Source of the DNA: Fibrobacteraceae bacterium
GTDB taxonomy: Bacteria > Fibrobacterota > Fibrobacteria > Fibrobacterales > Fibrobacteraceae
Direction: 5' to 3'
Assembly: GCA_021443045.1 (NCBI GenBank)
Contig: JABUUT010000050.1
Span: forward strand, 17,921 to 36,791
Length of the DNA: 18,871 bases
Positions within the stretch are counted from its first letter, which is position 1, and each line of letters opens with the position of its first letter. Below are positions 6,675 through 14,596 of the stretch, piece by piece. A program made the translations under genes and the position numbers. The notes under the pieces were generated by a model. It was not told the origin of the DNA, ran no database searches, and was given only the letters and a program-made list of their open reading frames with translations.

Positions 6675-6705
6675 AACCTAGGTATCACATAACCTAGGTT
6701 TTTTT
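6675..6705 (+). terminator. Rho-independent terminator after secG
   Basis: Stem AACCTAGGT (6675-6683) with ACCTAGGTT (6692-6700), an 8-nt loop, then a run of Ts to 6705. It ends the tpiA-secG transcript. It is only 20 bp upstream of the next start codon, so any promoter of that gene must overlap it. Confidence 0.85.
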
Positions 6706-6724
6706 GGTTACAGGGAGGAATTAA

Positions 6725-7561
6725 ATGAATGAAGCAAAGCAACAGATTTTAACTGGCGAGCGAGCCCTCTACCAAAGCCGCAACCTTAAGGTGGTGGACT
6801 GTGTTTTTGAAGATGGAGAATCGCCATTAAAAGAATCCAGCGACATTGAAGTTTTAGGCTCTATTTTCAAATGGCGCTACCCCCTTTGGTACTGCAAGAA
6901 TGTAACCATAAAGGATTCGGATTTTTTTGAAGGATGCCGTGCAGGGATGTGGTATACCCAACACATGTTCCTTGAAAATTCCATTATTAAATCTCCCAAA
7001 AATTTTAGGCTTTGCAAAGACCTAACCCTAAAAAATGTGCAGTTTACCGACGGACCCGAAACCTTATGGAAGTGCAGCCAGGTTCGGCTAGAAAATGTGT
7101 ACGCCAAAGGCGATTACTTTGCCATGGACTGCAGCCACATGGACATTGAAAATTTTAACCTAGACGGCAAGTATTCCTTTGATGGTGTAAAAAACGTAAC
7201 TATACGAAACGCCCGAATGCTAACCAAAGACGCCTTTTGGAATTCTGAAAATGTGACAGTTTATGACAGTTTTATTTCGGCTGAATACTTGGGATGGAAC
7301 GCCAAAAACTTAACTTTTGTAAACTGCACCATAGAAAGTTTGCAAGGGCTTTGCTATGTAGAAAATTTAGTTCTCAAAAATTGCAAATTAATTAACACCA
7401 CCTTGGCCTTTGAGTATTCCACCGTAGATGTCCATGTGGTAAGTTCCATCAACAGCGTTAAAAACCCAAGTGGAGGAATAATTCGCTGTGCAAGCATTGG
7501 GGAACTGATTATGGAAAAAGACAAGGTTGATGTAAGTAAAACAAAATTTGAAACCTTATAG
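6725..7561 (+). CDS. DUF3737 family protein (right-handed beta-helix)
   Basis: A 278-aa cytoplasmic protein; no signal peptide is visible. The sequence is made of successive short turns such as KNVTIKDSDFF, KDLTLKNVQF and ENLVLKNCKL, each with a hydrophobic V/L-x-I/L-x-N/D pattern, as in a pentapeptide-like or pectate-lyase-like parallel beta-helix. The start (ERALYQSRNLKV, then EDGESPLKES) and the FKWRYPLWYCKN segment match the DUF3737 family as I know it. Its biochemical role is unknown. A strong GGGAGG site at 6713-6718 precedes the ATG at 6725. A 39-bp gap leads to the MATE gene, with a T-rich stretch at 7571-7580 but no clear hairpin, so co-transcription is possible. Confidence 0.85.
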   Translation: MNEAKQQILTGERALYQSRNLKVVDCVFEDGESPLKESSDIEVLGSIFKWRYPLWYCKNVTIKDSDFFEGCRAGMWYTQHMFLENSIIKSPKNFRLCKDLTLKNVQFTDGPETLWKCSQVRLENVYAKGDYFAMDCSHMDIENFNLDGKYSFDGVKNVTIRNARMLTKDAFWNSENVTVYDSFISAEYLGWNAKNLTFVNCTIESLQGLCYVENLVLKNCKLINTTLAFEYSTVDVHVVSSINSVKNPSGGIIRCASIGELIMEKDKVDVSKTKFETL

Positions 7562-7600
7562 TCCATCCTTTATTTTTTTTGACGAGAAATAGAAAACAGA

Positions 7601-9037
7601 ATGAATCTTCTGCAACAACTGAGGGACGGAAACCCCCTGAACCTAAAACAACAAATGCAGCTCATTTGGCAGCTGAGTATTCCTGGTATTTTGGCACAAG
7701 TTTCCACCATTGTGATGGAATATATTGATGCCAGCATGGTTGGGCATTTAGGCGCCAAGGAAGCCGCCTCCGTCGGCTTGGTGGCTAGCAGCACATGGTT
7801 GCTGGGGTGCCTCTGCTACGCCGCCAGCATGGGCTTTACAGTGCAGATTGCCCATGCCATTGGCGCCAAGCGAGACATTCGTGCCCGGAACCTGGTAAAA
7901 GTGGGACTTCTCTTTGGCATTTTATTCAGCAGTCTTATTATGAGTTTCGGCCTATTCATGCATAATAAGATTCCCATTCTTCTGGGAGCCGATCCATCTA
8001 TTCACAAAGATGCCTCCATCTACTTTTTTATCATAGCATTAAGCCTACCGGCAATGCAGTTAAACGGAATGGCCGCCGGTATGCTTCAATGTAGCGGCAA
8101 CATGAAAGTTCCCAGCGTACTTCAGGTTCTATCTTGCTTTTTAGACATTTTCTTTAACTTCTTCCTTATTTTCGAAACACGCACCGTAAACATTTTAGGT
8201 ATTTCAATAACTTTTCCCGGAGCTGGCCTAGGCGTTATGGGAGCTGCTTTGGGAACCGCAGTTGTCGAAGTTATCATCATGTCGCTCATGCTGTATTTTC
8301 TTTTATTCCGCTCCCAAAGTTTATCTTTGCGCCATCGAGAGAAAATGCATTTTTCCATAAAGCAACTCAAAGAAGCCTTTCGCATAAGCTGGCCTGTAGG
8401 TTTGGAACAACTTGTTATGTGCAGTGCCTACGTTATGTTCACCGCCATAGTGTCTCCCCTAGGAATGGCAGCCATTGCAGCAAACTCCTTTGCCATTACC
8501 ATCGAAAGTTTGTGCTACATGCCAGGATACGGCATAGGAAGCGCCGCCACCACATTAATAGGCCAAAGCATTGGAGCGAGACGAAAAGACCTTACCCAAA
8601 AACTGGCCCATCTTACCACAGCAGTGGGCATGGCCATTATGACTTTTACCGCCATTCTCATGTACATTTTTGCCCCGCAGCTCATAGGATTCTTTACCCT
8701 AGACCCCGAAATTCGAAGGTTGGGCACCCTGATTTTACGCATCGAAGCCTTTGCAGAACCTTTCTACGCCGCCTCCATTGTAGCTAACGGCGTGTTCCGT
8801 GGTGCCGGCAGCACCTTTGTTCCAAGCATCATGAACTTGATTAGCATGTGGGTGGTGCGGCTTCCACTGGCATTTTTGCTGGCCAAAGAATATGGTTTAA
8901 AGGGAGCCTGGATTGCCATGTGTGTAGAACTGATTTTCCGAGGTTCCATTTACCTTGTGCGGCTTTTTGGCAAGGGATGGTTCCCTAAAAATTTCCTAAC
9001 TTTAAACGAGGGCCATTTGCCCCAAGAAAAGGCTTAA
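7601..9037 (+). CDS. MATE family efflux transporter
   Basis: A 478-aa inner-membrane exporter of the MATE branch of the MOP superfamily, probably a Na+ or H+ antiporter exporting cationic compounds (NorM/DinF-like). About 12 membrane segments are visible in two related halves; each half starts with a typical motif: WQLSIPGILAQVSTIVMEYIDASMVGHLG in part (residues 24-52) and RISWPVGLEQLVMCSAYVMF in the second half. The length is normal for the family. Substrate cannot be read from the sequence. The ATG at 7601 lacks a clear Shine-Dalgarno. murD starts 2 bp after its stop, so the two are translationally close and in one operon. MurJ lipid II flippases belong to the same superfamily, but this sequence looks like MATE, not MurJ. 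Confidence 0.95.
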   Translation: MNLLQQLRDGNPLNLKQQMQLIWQLSIPGILAQVSTIVMEYIDASMVGHLGAKEAASVGLVASSTWLLGCLCYAASMGFTVQIAHAIGAKRDIRARNLVKVGLLFGILFSSLIMSFGLFMHNKIPILLGADPSIHKDASIYFFIIALSLPAMQLNGMAAGMLQCSGNMKVPSVLQVLSCFLDIFFNFFLIFETRTVNILGISITFPGAGLGVMGAALGTAVVEVIIMSLMLYFLLFRSQSLSLRHREKMHFSIKQLKEAFRISWPVGLEQLVMCSAYVMFTAIVSPLGMAAIAANSFAITIESLCYMPGYGIGSAATTLIGQSIGARRKDLTQKLAHLTTAVGMAIMTFTAILMYIFAPQLIGFFTLDPEIRRLGTLILRIEAFAEPFYAASIVANGVFRGAGSTFVPSIMNLISMWVVRLPLAFLLAKEYGLKGAWIAMCVELIFRGSIYLVRLFGKGWFPKNFLTLNEGHLPQEKA

Positions 9038-9039
9038 TT

Positions 9040-10362
9040 ATGAATAGTAATCTCGTTTCTCCCGTTGGCATTTTAGGCTTTGGCGTAGAAGGCCAGAGCA
9101 CCCTGCGTTACCTAATTCGCGAAGGTGTAAAAGACATTGTGGTAATGGACAAGAACCCCATTAGCTTGCCCACAATTCCTAATGGTGTAAAAGTTAGCAC
9201 CTTTGAGGGTGACAAATACTTGGATGGTTTAAAAGACTGTGTAACAGTGGTGCGCTCCGCTGGCGTTTACCCCATGACTCCAGAACTTTTTTCCGTACAA
9301 ATGAATGGAGGCATAGTTACAAGCCAAATCCAACTTTTTTTAGAACAAACTAAGTCAAAAAAGACCGTAGGCGTTACGGGTACCCTGGGCAAGGGAAGCA
9401 CCGTAAGCATGATTAGCCACATTCTTAACGCTGTAGGAATTTCCAACGAAATCGGCGGGAACTTTGGCGTGCCTGCACTAGACTTGCTGGAAAACGAAAC
9501 AAAGGACCGCATTAGCATTCTGGAACTTTCCAGTTTTCAACTTATGACTCTTTCCCAAAGCCCCAATGTGGGCGTGGTGCTCCGAGTATCTACCGAGCAC
9601 TTGGATTGGCACAAGACTGTGGAAGAATACCGTGATGCCAAAGCCAACCTGGTGCGCTGGCAAAAACGAACCGACACCTGTGTGTACTTTGCCGACGCGG
9701 AACCCTCGGCAAAAATCGCAAGTGAAAGCCCTGCCAGCACCAAGTATGCCGTAAGCGTTGAAGGAAGCTCCTTGACTATCGACGGAGAAACCCTTTTCTT
9801 GGGCGACTGCAAAGTCCGCGGAATATACCAGCTAGAGAACATGGCCGCCGCCACACTGGCCTGCAAGGCCTTGGGAGTCAAGGTGGCTGAGGCCTTTGAA
9901 GCCCTCAAAAGCTATGAGACACTGCCCTTCCGCATGGAGTTCAAAGGTGAAAAGAAGGGTATTGAATTTTACAACGACAGCTACGCCACACGCCCCGACG
10001 CCACCATTGCAGCCACTGGCAGCATGAAGCGCCCCTTCGCATTGATCCTTGGCGGTTCCGAAAAGAACGCTGATTTTACTGAACTAAGTGAAATTTTGGC
10101 GAAGGACCGCCCCAACCTAAAGCGCATCGCCCTTATTGGAGCCACCGCCCAACGTATGCTGGCCGACCTTAAAAAAGCTGGCGTAGAGGGAGCAGGCATC
10201 AAAACAGCCATCTTCCCTACTTTGGAAGAAGCCTTTGCCGATTGCTTAAGCATTGGAGAGGGAGGCTCCATTATTATGAGCCCTGCCTGCGCCAGCTTTG
10301 GACTATTCAAGAACTACAAGGTTCGGGGGCAGGTCTTCGACAAGCTGGTTGCGGACCTCTAA
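9040..10362 (+). CDS. murD: UDP-N-acetylmuramoyl-L-alanine:D-glutamate ligase
   Basis: A 440-aa cytoplasmic Mur ligase that adds D-glutamate to UDP-MurNAc-L-Ala in peptidoglycan synthesis. The N-terminal nucleotide-binding fold starts GILGFGVEGQS (10-20). The ATP loop is GTLGKGST (114-121), then ELSSFQL (162-168). A Lys in YRDAKANL (Lys201) corresponds to the carbamylated lysine. LPFRMEF (295-301), NDSYAT (312-317), LGGSEKNADF (338-346) and a C-terminal SPACASFGLFKNYKVRG complete the set. The P-loop has an extra Gly as in folylpolyglutamate synthases, and NDSYAT replaces the usual NDSKAT; both are found in a divergent MurD subgroup, as I recall. AAAAGG at 9027-9032 serves as ribosome site inside the MATE gene end. 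It lies outside a dcw cluster here. Confidence 0.95.
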   Translation: MNSNLVSPVGILGFGVEGQSTLRYLIREGVKDIVVMDKNPISLPTIPNGVKVSTFEGDKYLDGLKDCVTVVRSAGVYPMTPELFSVQMNGGIVTSQIQLFLEQTKSKKTVGVTGTLGKGSTVSMISHILNAVGISNEIGGNFGVPALDLLENETKDRISILELSSFQLMTLSQSPNVGVVLRVSTEHLDWHKTVEEYRDAKANLVRWQKRTDTCVYFADAEPSAKIASESPASTKYAVSVEGSSLTIDGETLFLGDCKVRGIYQLENMAAATLACKALGVKVAEAFEALKSYETLPFRMEFKGEKKGIEFYNDSYATRPDATIAATGSMKRPFALILGGSEKNADFTELSEILAKDRPNLKRIALIGATAQRMLADLKKAGVEGAGIKTAIFPTLEEAFADCLSIGEGGSIIMSPACASFGLFKNYKVRGQVFDKLVADL

Positions 10363-10386
10363 GGCCTTGAAAGCAGTGTGACCACG

Positions 10387-10447
10387 CAAAAAAAAAATCA
10401 AAAAAAATGCGGAAACGCCCTTTACAAAGAATAAAAAACTTTATATC
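10387..10447 (+). promoter_or_regulatory. Promoter of tRNA-Leu with upstream A-tracts
   Basis: A -35-like TTTACA at 10421-10426 and a -10-like TATATC at 10442-10447 (15-bp spacer; TATCTT at 10444 gives 17). Two long A-tracts lie just upstream (10387-10407), resembling an UP element of strong stable-RNA promoters. The predicted start is about 30 nt before the tRNA. Pattern evidence only. Confidence 0.5.
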
Positions 10448-10486
10448 TTTGAGCCGTTCAGAAAAGAACCTTCCATTAAGGACTTC

Positions 10487-10570
10487 GCGGTCGTGGTGGA
10501 ATTGGTAGACACGCTAGCTTGAGGTGCTAGTGGGAGCAATCTCATGACAGTTCAAGTCTGTCCGACCGCA
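10487..10570 (+). tRNA. tRNA-Leu (anticodon GAG)
   Basis: An 84-nt class II tRNA. Acceptor GCGGTCG (10487-10493) pairs with CGACCGC (10563-10569), and the discriminator is A at 10570. The anticodon arm is CTAGC-TTGAGGT-GCTAG with anticodon GAG, reading CUC/CUU. The long variable arm TGGGAGCAATCTCA is the leucine hallmark. The T arm is GACAG-TTCAAGT-CTGTC. CCA is not encoded. A terminator follows after 4 nt. Confidence 0.97.
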
Positions 10571-10574
10571 GAAT

Positions 10575-10613
10575 AGAATACCCGCCGACGATGTCGGCGG
10601 GTATTCTTGTTTT
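10575..10613 (+). terminator. Terminator of tRNA-Leu
   Basis: A perfect 15-bp stem, AGAATACCCGCCGAC (10575-10589) with GTCGGCGGGTATTCT (10593-10607), loop GAT, followed by TGTTTT. The start of the stem is only 4 nt from the tRNA 3' end. Confidence 0.9.
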
Positions 10614-10633
10614 GGCTCGTACCTGTTTTTTAT

Positions 10634-10663
10634 AAAAAAGACCCAGCATCCAAAGACGCTGGG
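10634..10663 (-). terminator. Minus-strand rho-independent terminator with no assigned gene
   Basis: On the minus strand CCCAGCGTC pairs with GATGCTGGG (plus 10655-10663 and 10642-10650; one G-T pair), loop TTTG, then TC and six Ts (plus 10634-10639). The only annotated minus-strand gene upstream, tRNA-Glu, already has its own strong terminator at 10792-10820. This hairpin therefore implies either readthrough or an unrecognised short transcript. Confidence 0.75.
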
Positions 10664-10790
10664 CCCAATTCCCCAAGTTCGATACCAACGACTACAAGTG
10701 GACGTCGAGGTAAGAACAAACCTGATCAAAATTAAAATAACCTCCATTTTACAAAAAAGCAAATCAACAAAAAGAAAAAAAGCCTTGAAA
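10634..10790 (-). ncRNA. Candidate small RNA ending at the orphan terminator
   Basis: About 150 nt on the minus strand lie between the tRNA-Glu terminator and the orphan terminator. The half next to the terminator (10642-10725) is more GC-rich and has another small stem (CGAC ... GTCG around 10687-10708). The other half is AT-rich and could hold a promoter, although no clear -35/-10 pair was found. A minus-strand reading frame of 93 codons crosses it, but it runs through the terminator and tRNA-Leu and is not credible. I do not recognise a 6S, tmRNA, SRP or RNase P pattern. The 5' end is a guess. Confidence 0.3.
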
Positions 10791-10791
10791 T

Positions 10792-10820
10792 GCAAAAAAT
10801 CCCTGCCTAAAGGCAGGGAT
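10792..10820 (-). terminator. Terminator of tRNA-Glu
   Basis: Perfect stem ATCCCTGCC (10799-10807) with GGCAGGGAT (10812-10820), loop of 4. On the minus strand it is followed by a T-run (plus A-run 10792-10798). It lies 7 bp from the tRNA 3' end. A short T stretch on the plus side allows weak function in the other direction. Confidence 0.9.
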
Positions 10821-10826
10821 TTTCAA

Positions 10827-10899
10827 TAGCGATAATGGAATTCGAATCCATGTTACCGGCGTGAGAGGCCAGCGTCCTAGACCACTAGACGATATCGCC
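10827..10899 (-). tRNA. tRNA-Glu (anticodon CTC)
   Basis: A 73-nt minus-strand tRNA. Acceptor GGCGATA (10899-10893) pairs with TATCGCT, with a G-U first pair; the discriminator is A at 10827. The anticodon arm is CTGGC-CTCTCAC-GCCGG with anticodon CTC, reading GAG. The T arm carries GATTCGAATTC. CCA is not encoded. It lies 14 bp downstream of the PPIase stop codon on the same strand, with no room for a separate promoter outside that gene. It is therefore probably cut from the ppiD transcript, or it uses a promoter inside the gene. Confidence 0.96.
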
Positions 10900-10913
10900 G
10901 AAAAGGTCCAAAA

Positions 10914-12875
10914 TTAGTCCTTATAGAACAAATCTAGATTATTTACAACAGGTGTTGCCTTTTCAATGTTAGTTACAAAGTCATTAAACAGGGACATTGC
11001 AGTAAAGCGGTTGGCATTTGCCTTGTCTTCGGATACAGCCTTCTGAACAGCTTCATCGTCGGCAGACTTCTTGCTTACCACCTTAAGCATGACAGCACCC
11101 TGGCTAGTAATCAAAACAGGTCCCCATTCACCTTCTTTCTGATTCTTGATAACCTTAGCCAATTCTGGATTGGAGTAGCCAAAGCCAGGAACGTAGCCAT
11201 CCACAGAAGCATTCTGAACAGAAATGCTGACCTTTTCAATTTCTGGAGAAACAGAGGCGGAGTCTACAGCACCTGTAGAGTCGGTCTTTGCTGGAGCCCA
11301 GGCCTTAACTTTACCGGAAACAGAAGACAAATAAGCTTCAGCAGCCTTTTCAGACTTGGCATCCAGCAAGGAACCCTTGATAGCGTTGTAGTGCAGGTCT
11401 AGGTTGCGGTCACCAGCATTGATAGAGGCAACCTTGTTAGCAATAACCACATACTTGTTGTTCTTGAGAACTGGGGATACATCGCCATATTCTTCACGAA
11501 GGTTTTCGTTGGGAAAACAGTATGAAGAAAGGCCCTTCAAGTAGCCCAATTCATCAATGGCACCATTGCGGCCAATCCATTCAGAAGTCTTCACTTCCAG
11601 GTTCCGGGCCTTAGCAGCAGTTACAAACTCCTTGCCAGCATCAGTATCAGACTTGATGCCTGTGAGGATCTTTTCCAAACTGTCGATGGTTTCGGAGGAA
11701 GCGTTCACAGACAAAAGGATGTGAGCCACCTTAACCATTTCTACACCAGATTCATCGGTCTTTTTACCGAAAGACTTTATAATGTGGTAACCAAACTGGG
11801 AACGAACAGGTTCAGAAATGGCACCAGAATCCAAAGCCCATGCAGCATCGGAAAATTCCTTAACATAGGCAGAGCGGGCAATGTAGTCTTCACTGAGGAG
11901 GCCCCCCTTTTCTGCAGAACCAGGATCTTCAGAAGAAATGCGAGCCATGTCTTCGAAATTTGTTGCAGAGGATGTGTCGGCCAACTGGTAGTAAATGGTC
12001 ATGGCGTATTCCTTAATCTTAGCTTCGTCACCAGCGGTGGCAACAACAGGAATAACGGCATATTGGAGTTTTACCAAATCTTCAGCAACAAAGAAGCTGT
12101 CCTTGTGGGCATTGAAGTAACCCTTGATGGTTGCACTGTCAATGGTGGATTCATCAACAGCAAAGTCGCCCTTAGAGGCTACAGCCACCTGCAATTCATA
12201 GTCGGTCATGCGGCGGTCCACATTCCAGGAAGATTCCAAGGTTGTTGGATGGACAGAAGCCCCGACCAGCACCTGCAGTTGGCGGGATGGAATAATGCTG
12301 TTCTTCAAGTCATCTTCGTACTGAAGCATAACGCCCCACTGGAAGGCGGCAGGAGTTTCCAACCAAGCTTCAAACTCGGCCCTGTTAAAAGTGGTGTCTA
12401 CAAGGAACTTTGGAAGAGAGGCAATGTAGGTTTGTGTGCGTTGCTGGAGTTCTTCCTGAGATGTAGCCTGACGCTGAATCATGTAGAGGCGTTGCTGGGC
12501 TTCTTGAACTAAACGAGCACGAACCGCATCTGGATTGTTCTTGAATTCAGCCTTGAGTTCGGCAACGGAGGCCTTGAGTTCGGCATTGTCGTACATTTCG
12601 CCAAGAAGAGTCTGGCGAACAAAAGAACGGAACACCTCGGTGCGCAGTTGGTTGTACTGTTCGTCTTCAAGGTGCTGCCCCTGATACTGGTTTTGTACAA
12701 CCATCTTAATGCGGGAGTCAAACTCGGTGTAATAAACTTTCTTGTCGTTGATGACACCAACCGGATAGCTCTGGGTCTGGTTTGGTACACGGTCCATAGC
12801 CAAAAGGCCCACAGCAATACCCGCTGCGAAAATAACGATAACCCACTTGGCTTTTTCATTAATCCACGTTAGCAT
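10914..12875 (-). CDS. ppiD: Membrane-anchored peptidyl-prolyl isomerase, PpiD/SurA type
   Basis: A 653-aa envelope folding factor. A short cytoplasmic start is followed by one membrane helix (about residues 11-27); the rest is periplasmic. Residues ~35-230 form the SurA_N-like chaperone region with long helices. A parvulin-type rotamase domain is at ~268-371, with the signatures FEDMARISSEDPGSAEKGG (307-325) and GAISEPVRSQFGYHIIK (351-367). A second, degenerate parvulin-like segment starts with VKVAHILLSV near 381. Layout and size match PpiD, which helps newly exported proteins fold at the Sec exit. GGAG at 12884-12887 precedes the ATG. tRNA-Glu lies 14 bp downstream. The gene is divergent from nadB. 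The assignment to PpiD rather than another SurA_N-PpiC protein is by architecture. Confidence 0.88.
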   Translation of the reverse strand: MLTWINEKAKWVIVIFAAGIAVGLLAMDRVPNQTQSYPVGVINDKKVYYTEFDSRIKMVVQNQYQGQHLEDEQYNQLRTEVFRSFVRQTLLGEMYDNAELKASVAELKAEFKNNPDAVRARLVQEAQQRLYMIQRQATSQEELQQRTQTYIASLPKFLVDTTFNRAEFEAWLETPAAFQWGVMLQYEDDLKNSIIPSRQLQVLVGASVHPTTLESSWNVDRRMTDYELQVAVASKGDFAVDESTIDSATIKGYFNAHKDSFFVAEDLVKLQYAVIPVVATAGDEAKIKEYAMTIYYQLADTSSATNFEDMARISSEDPGSAEKGGLLSEDYIARSAYVKEFSDAAWALDSGAISEPVRSQFGYHIIKSFGKKTDESGVEMVKVAHILLSVNASSETIDSLEKILTGIKSDTDAGKEFVTAAKARNLEVKTSEWIGRNGAIDELGYLKGLSSYCFPNENLREEYGDVSPVLKNNKYVVIANKVASINAGDRNLDLHYNAIKGSLLDAKSEKAAEAYLSSVSGKVKAWAPAKTDSTGAVDSASVSPEIEKVSISVQNASVDGYVPGFGYSNPELAKVIKNQKEGEWGPVLITSQGAVMLKVVSKKSADDEAVQKAVSEDKANANRFTAMSLFNDFVTNIEKATPVVNNLDLFYKD

Positions 12876-12937
12876 AGAGTAAACTCCATAAAAATTGACG
12901 GGACAAATCTAGTAAAAAAAAATAAAATCAAGGGAGT

Positions 12938-12966
12938 TTGTAGCCGTTTAATGCCATTTTTACTAT
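12938..12966 (+). promoter_or_regulatory. Candidate nadB promoter
   Basis: TTGTAG at 12938-12943, a 17-bp spacer and TACTAT at 12961-12966 in the divergent ppiD-nadB gap. The predicted transcript start is near 12973, giving a leader of about 28 nt before the nadB ATG. I see no NAD-repressor operator I can name. Confidence 0.45.
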
Positions 12967-13000
12967 TTATTGGGCATCAAAGTATTGATGGAGTACCATT

Positions 13001-14584
13001 ATGTACGATATTCTGGTTCTAGGTGCAGGCATTTCCGGTCTATCCGCCGCCATTCATGCAGCCGAAAAAGGTTTTTCCGTAGTAATCCTTACAAAAGGAG
13101 CAAAACCGGATGGTTCATCCAACTATGCCCAAGGCGGTATAGCCACCGTTACCGAAAAAACAGACAAATTTCAATTTCACATAGCCGATACTTTGGAAGC
13201 TGGTGCGGGTTTGTGTAAAAAAGAGACGGTAAATATTCTTACCAAAAGCGGCCCCGCCACCATCAGACAGCTTGTAAAATGGGGAGTCATGTTTACACCA
13301 GACCCCAACGACAAGAGCCTTTTCGACCTTCATTTGGAAGGCGGCCACAGCCACCACCGCATTCTTCACGCCAAAGACCTTACAGGAAAAGAAATCATGC
13401 GGGCCCTTCTGGTGGAGCTCCACAAGCACAAGAACATCCACTATTTGGAAAACTGCTACATCAAAGACTTAATTTGCACCGGCTCGGGCAAAAGCAAACG
13501 CTGCATCGGAGCCCAAATCATTAAGCAGAAAACTCTGGAAGTCGAAAACATCTACGCCAAGAGCACCATTCTTTCCACAGGCGGTGCTGGTCGAATCTGG
13601 CAATATACAGTTTGCCCCCCCGACAGTTGCGGAGATGGCATGGCTGTAGCCGCCCGTGCAGGAGCCGCCCTTCAAGACATTGAATTCATGCAATTCCACC
13701 CCACCTCCTTGTACGCCCCCAGTCTTAAAAAGCCCTTCCTTATTTCCGAAGCCGTGAGAGGCTTTGGCGGCATTCTAAAAAATGACAAGGGAGAAGAATT
13801 CATGAATCAGGTTCACCCCCTACACTCTCTGGCACCTAGAGATATTGTGGCAAGAGCCATCCACAGCGAAATGCAGAGGTTGGGCAAGCCCAACATGTAT
13901 ATCGATTTAACAGGACGCACCCCCAAGGACATCCGCAGCCATTTTCCAAACATCTATGCCAAATGTATGGAAGTGGGAGTAGACATGACCAAAGAATGGA
14001 TTCCCGTAGTTCCCGCCGCCCACTACATGTGTGGAGGCGTTTTGGTAGATTCCTGGTCCAGAACCGATATTGCCGGTTTATACGCCTGTGGAGAAGTGGC
14101 CGCAACTGGCGTTCATGGGGCCAACCGCTTGGCTTCCAATTCCCTATTGGAAAGCGTTGTCTTTGCCATTCGCGCAGTAGACAACATCAGCGAAAGCAAT
14201 CTTACCAAGCAAAAAATCACTGTTCCCCGCAGCGGAAAAAAAGTAGTCTATTCTTCTTCAAAAGCCCCATTCTGGAAAAAGAGAAAGAAAATTCTTCAAG
14301 ACCTCATGTGGACCAACTGTGGCATTGTGCGAACCGTAGCCGGCCTCAACCAGGGGCTTAAGGTTATTGCCAACCTAGAAGAAGAAATTGGAAAAACGAC
14401 AAAAGCCAAAGACACCGAGAACATCCATTACCTGGAGTTCCTCAACGCCTTGCAAATTTCAAAAATGATTTTGATAGCCGCCTTGCGCCGCAAGGAATCC
14501 AGAGGTCTTCACTACATTCTAGACTTCCCTAACCCTTCGCCTAAGTCACACCACCAAAGCATTTTTATTACCGATAAAAAGTAA
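13001..14584 (+). CDS. nadB: L-aspartate oxidase
   Basis: A 527-aa FAD flavoprotein that oxidises L-aspartate to iminoaspartate, the first step of de novo NAD synthesis. In anaerobes fumarate is the likely electron acceptor. The FAD-binding Rossmann motif GAGISGLSAAIHAA is at residues 8-21, and SSNYAQGGIA at 39-48. The active-site stretch EGGHSHHRILHAKDLTGKE is at 113-131, QFHPTSLY at 231-238, and APRDIVARAI at 278-287. HYMCGGVLVD is at 341-350, and the closing FAD motif YACGEVAATGVHGANRLASN at 361-380. It has a full helical C-terminal domain. GGAG at 12990-12993 precedes the start. The nadA and nadC partners are not next to it; instead the kinase gene follows after 12 bp. Confidence 0.97.
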   Translation: MYDILVLGAGISGLSAAIHAAEKGFSVVILTKGAKPDGSSNYAQGGIATVTEKTDKFQFHIADTLEAGAGLCKKETVNILTKSGPATIRQLVKWGVMFTPDPNDKSLFDLHLEGGHSHHRILHAKDLTGKEIMRALLVELHKHKNIHYLENCYIKDLICTGSGKSKRCIGAQIIKQKTLEVENIYAKSTILSTGGAGRIWQYTVCPPDSCGDGMAVAARAGAALQDIEFMQFHPTSLYAPSLKKPFLISEAVRGFGGILKNDKGEEFMNQVHPLHSLAPRDIVARAIHSEMQRLGKPNMYIDLTGRTPKDIRSHFPNIYAKCMEVGVDMTKEWIPVVPAAHYMCGGVLVDSWSRTDIAGLYACGEVAATGVHGANRLASNSLLESVVFAIRAVDNISESNLTKQKITVPRSGKKVVYSSSKAPFWKKRKKILQDLMWTNCGIVRTVAGLNQGLKVIANLEEEIGKTTKAKDTENIHYLEFLNALQISKMILIAALRRKESRGLHYILDFPNPSPKSHHQSIFITDKK

Positions 14585-14596
14585 TCAAGGATTTCA

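Noticed and set aside
7601..9037. Possible MurJ lipid II flippase because of the adjacent murD.
   Set aside because: Helix count of about 12 and the motifs at both half starts fit MATE; MurJ has about 14 helices and different signatures.
10514..10795. Minus-strand frame of 93 codons between the tRNA genes.
   Set aside because: It would read through a strong terminator and into the antisense of tRNA-Leu; the protein text is not coherent.
11721..12512. Long plus-strand frame (263 codons) opposite the PPIase gene.
   Set aside because: Antisense shadow of a well-supported gene; composition and lack of motifs argue against translation.
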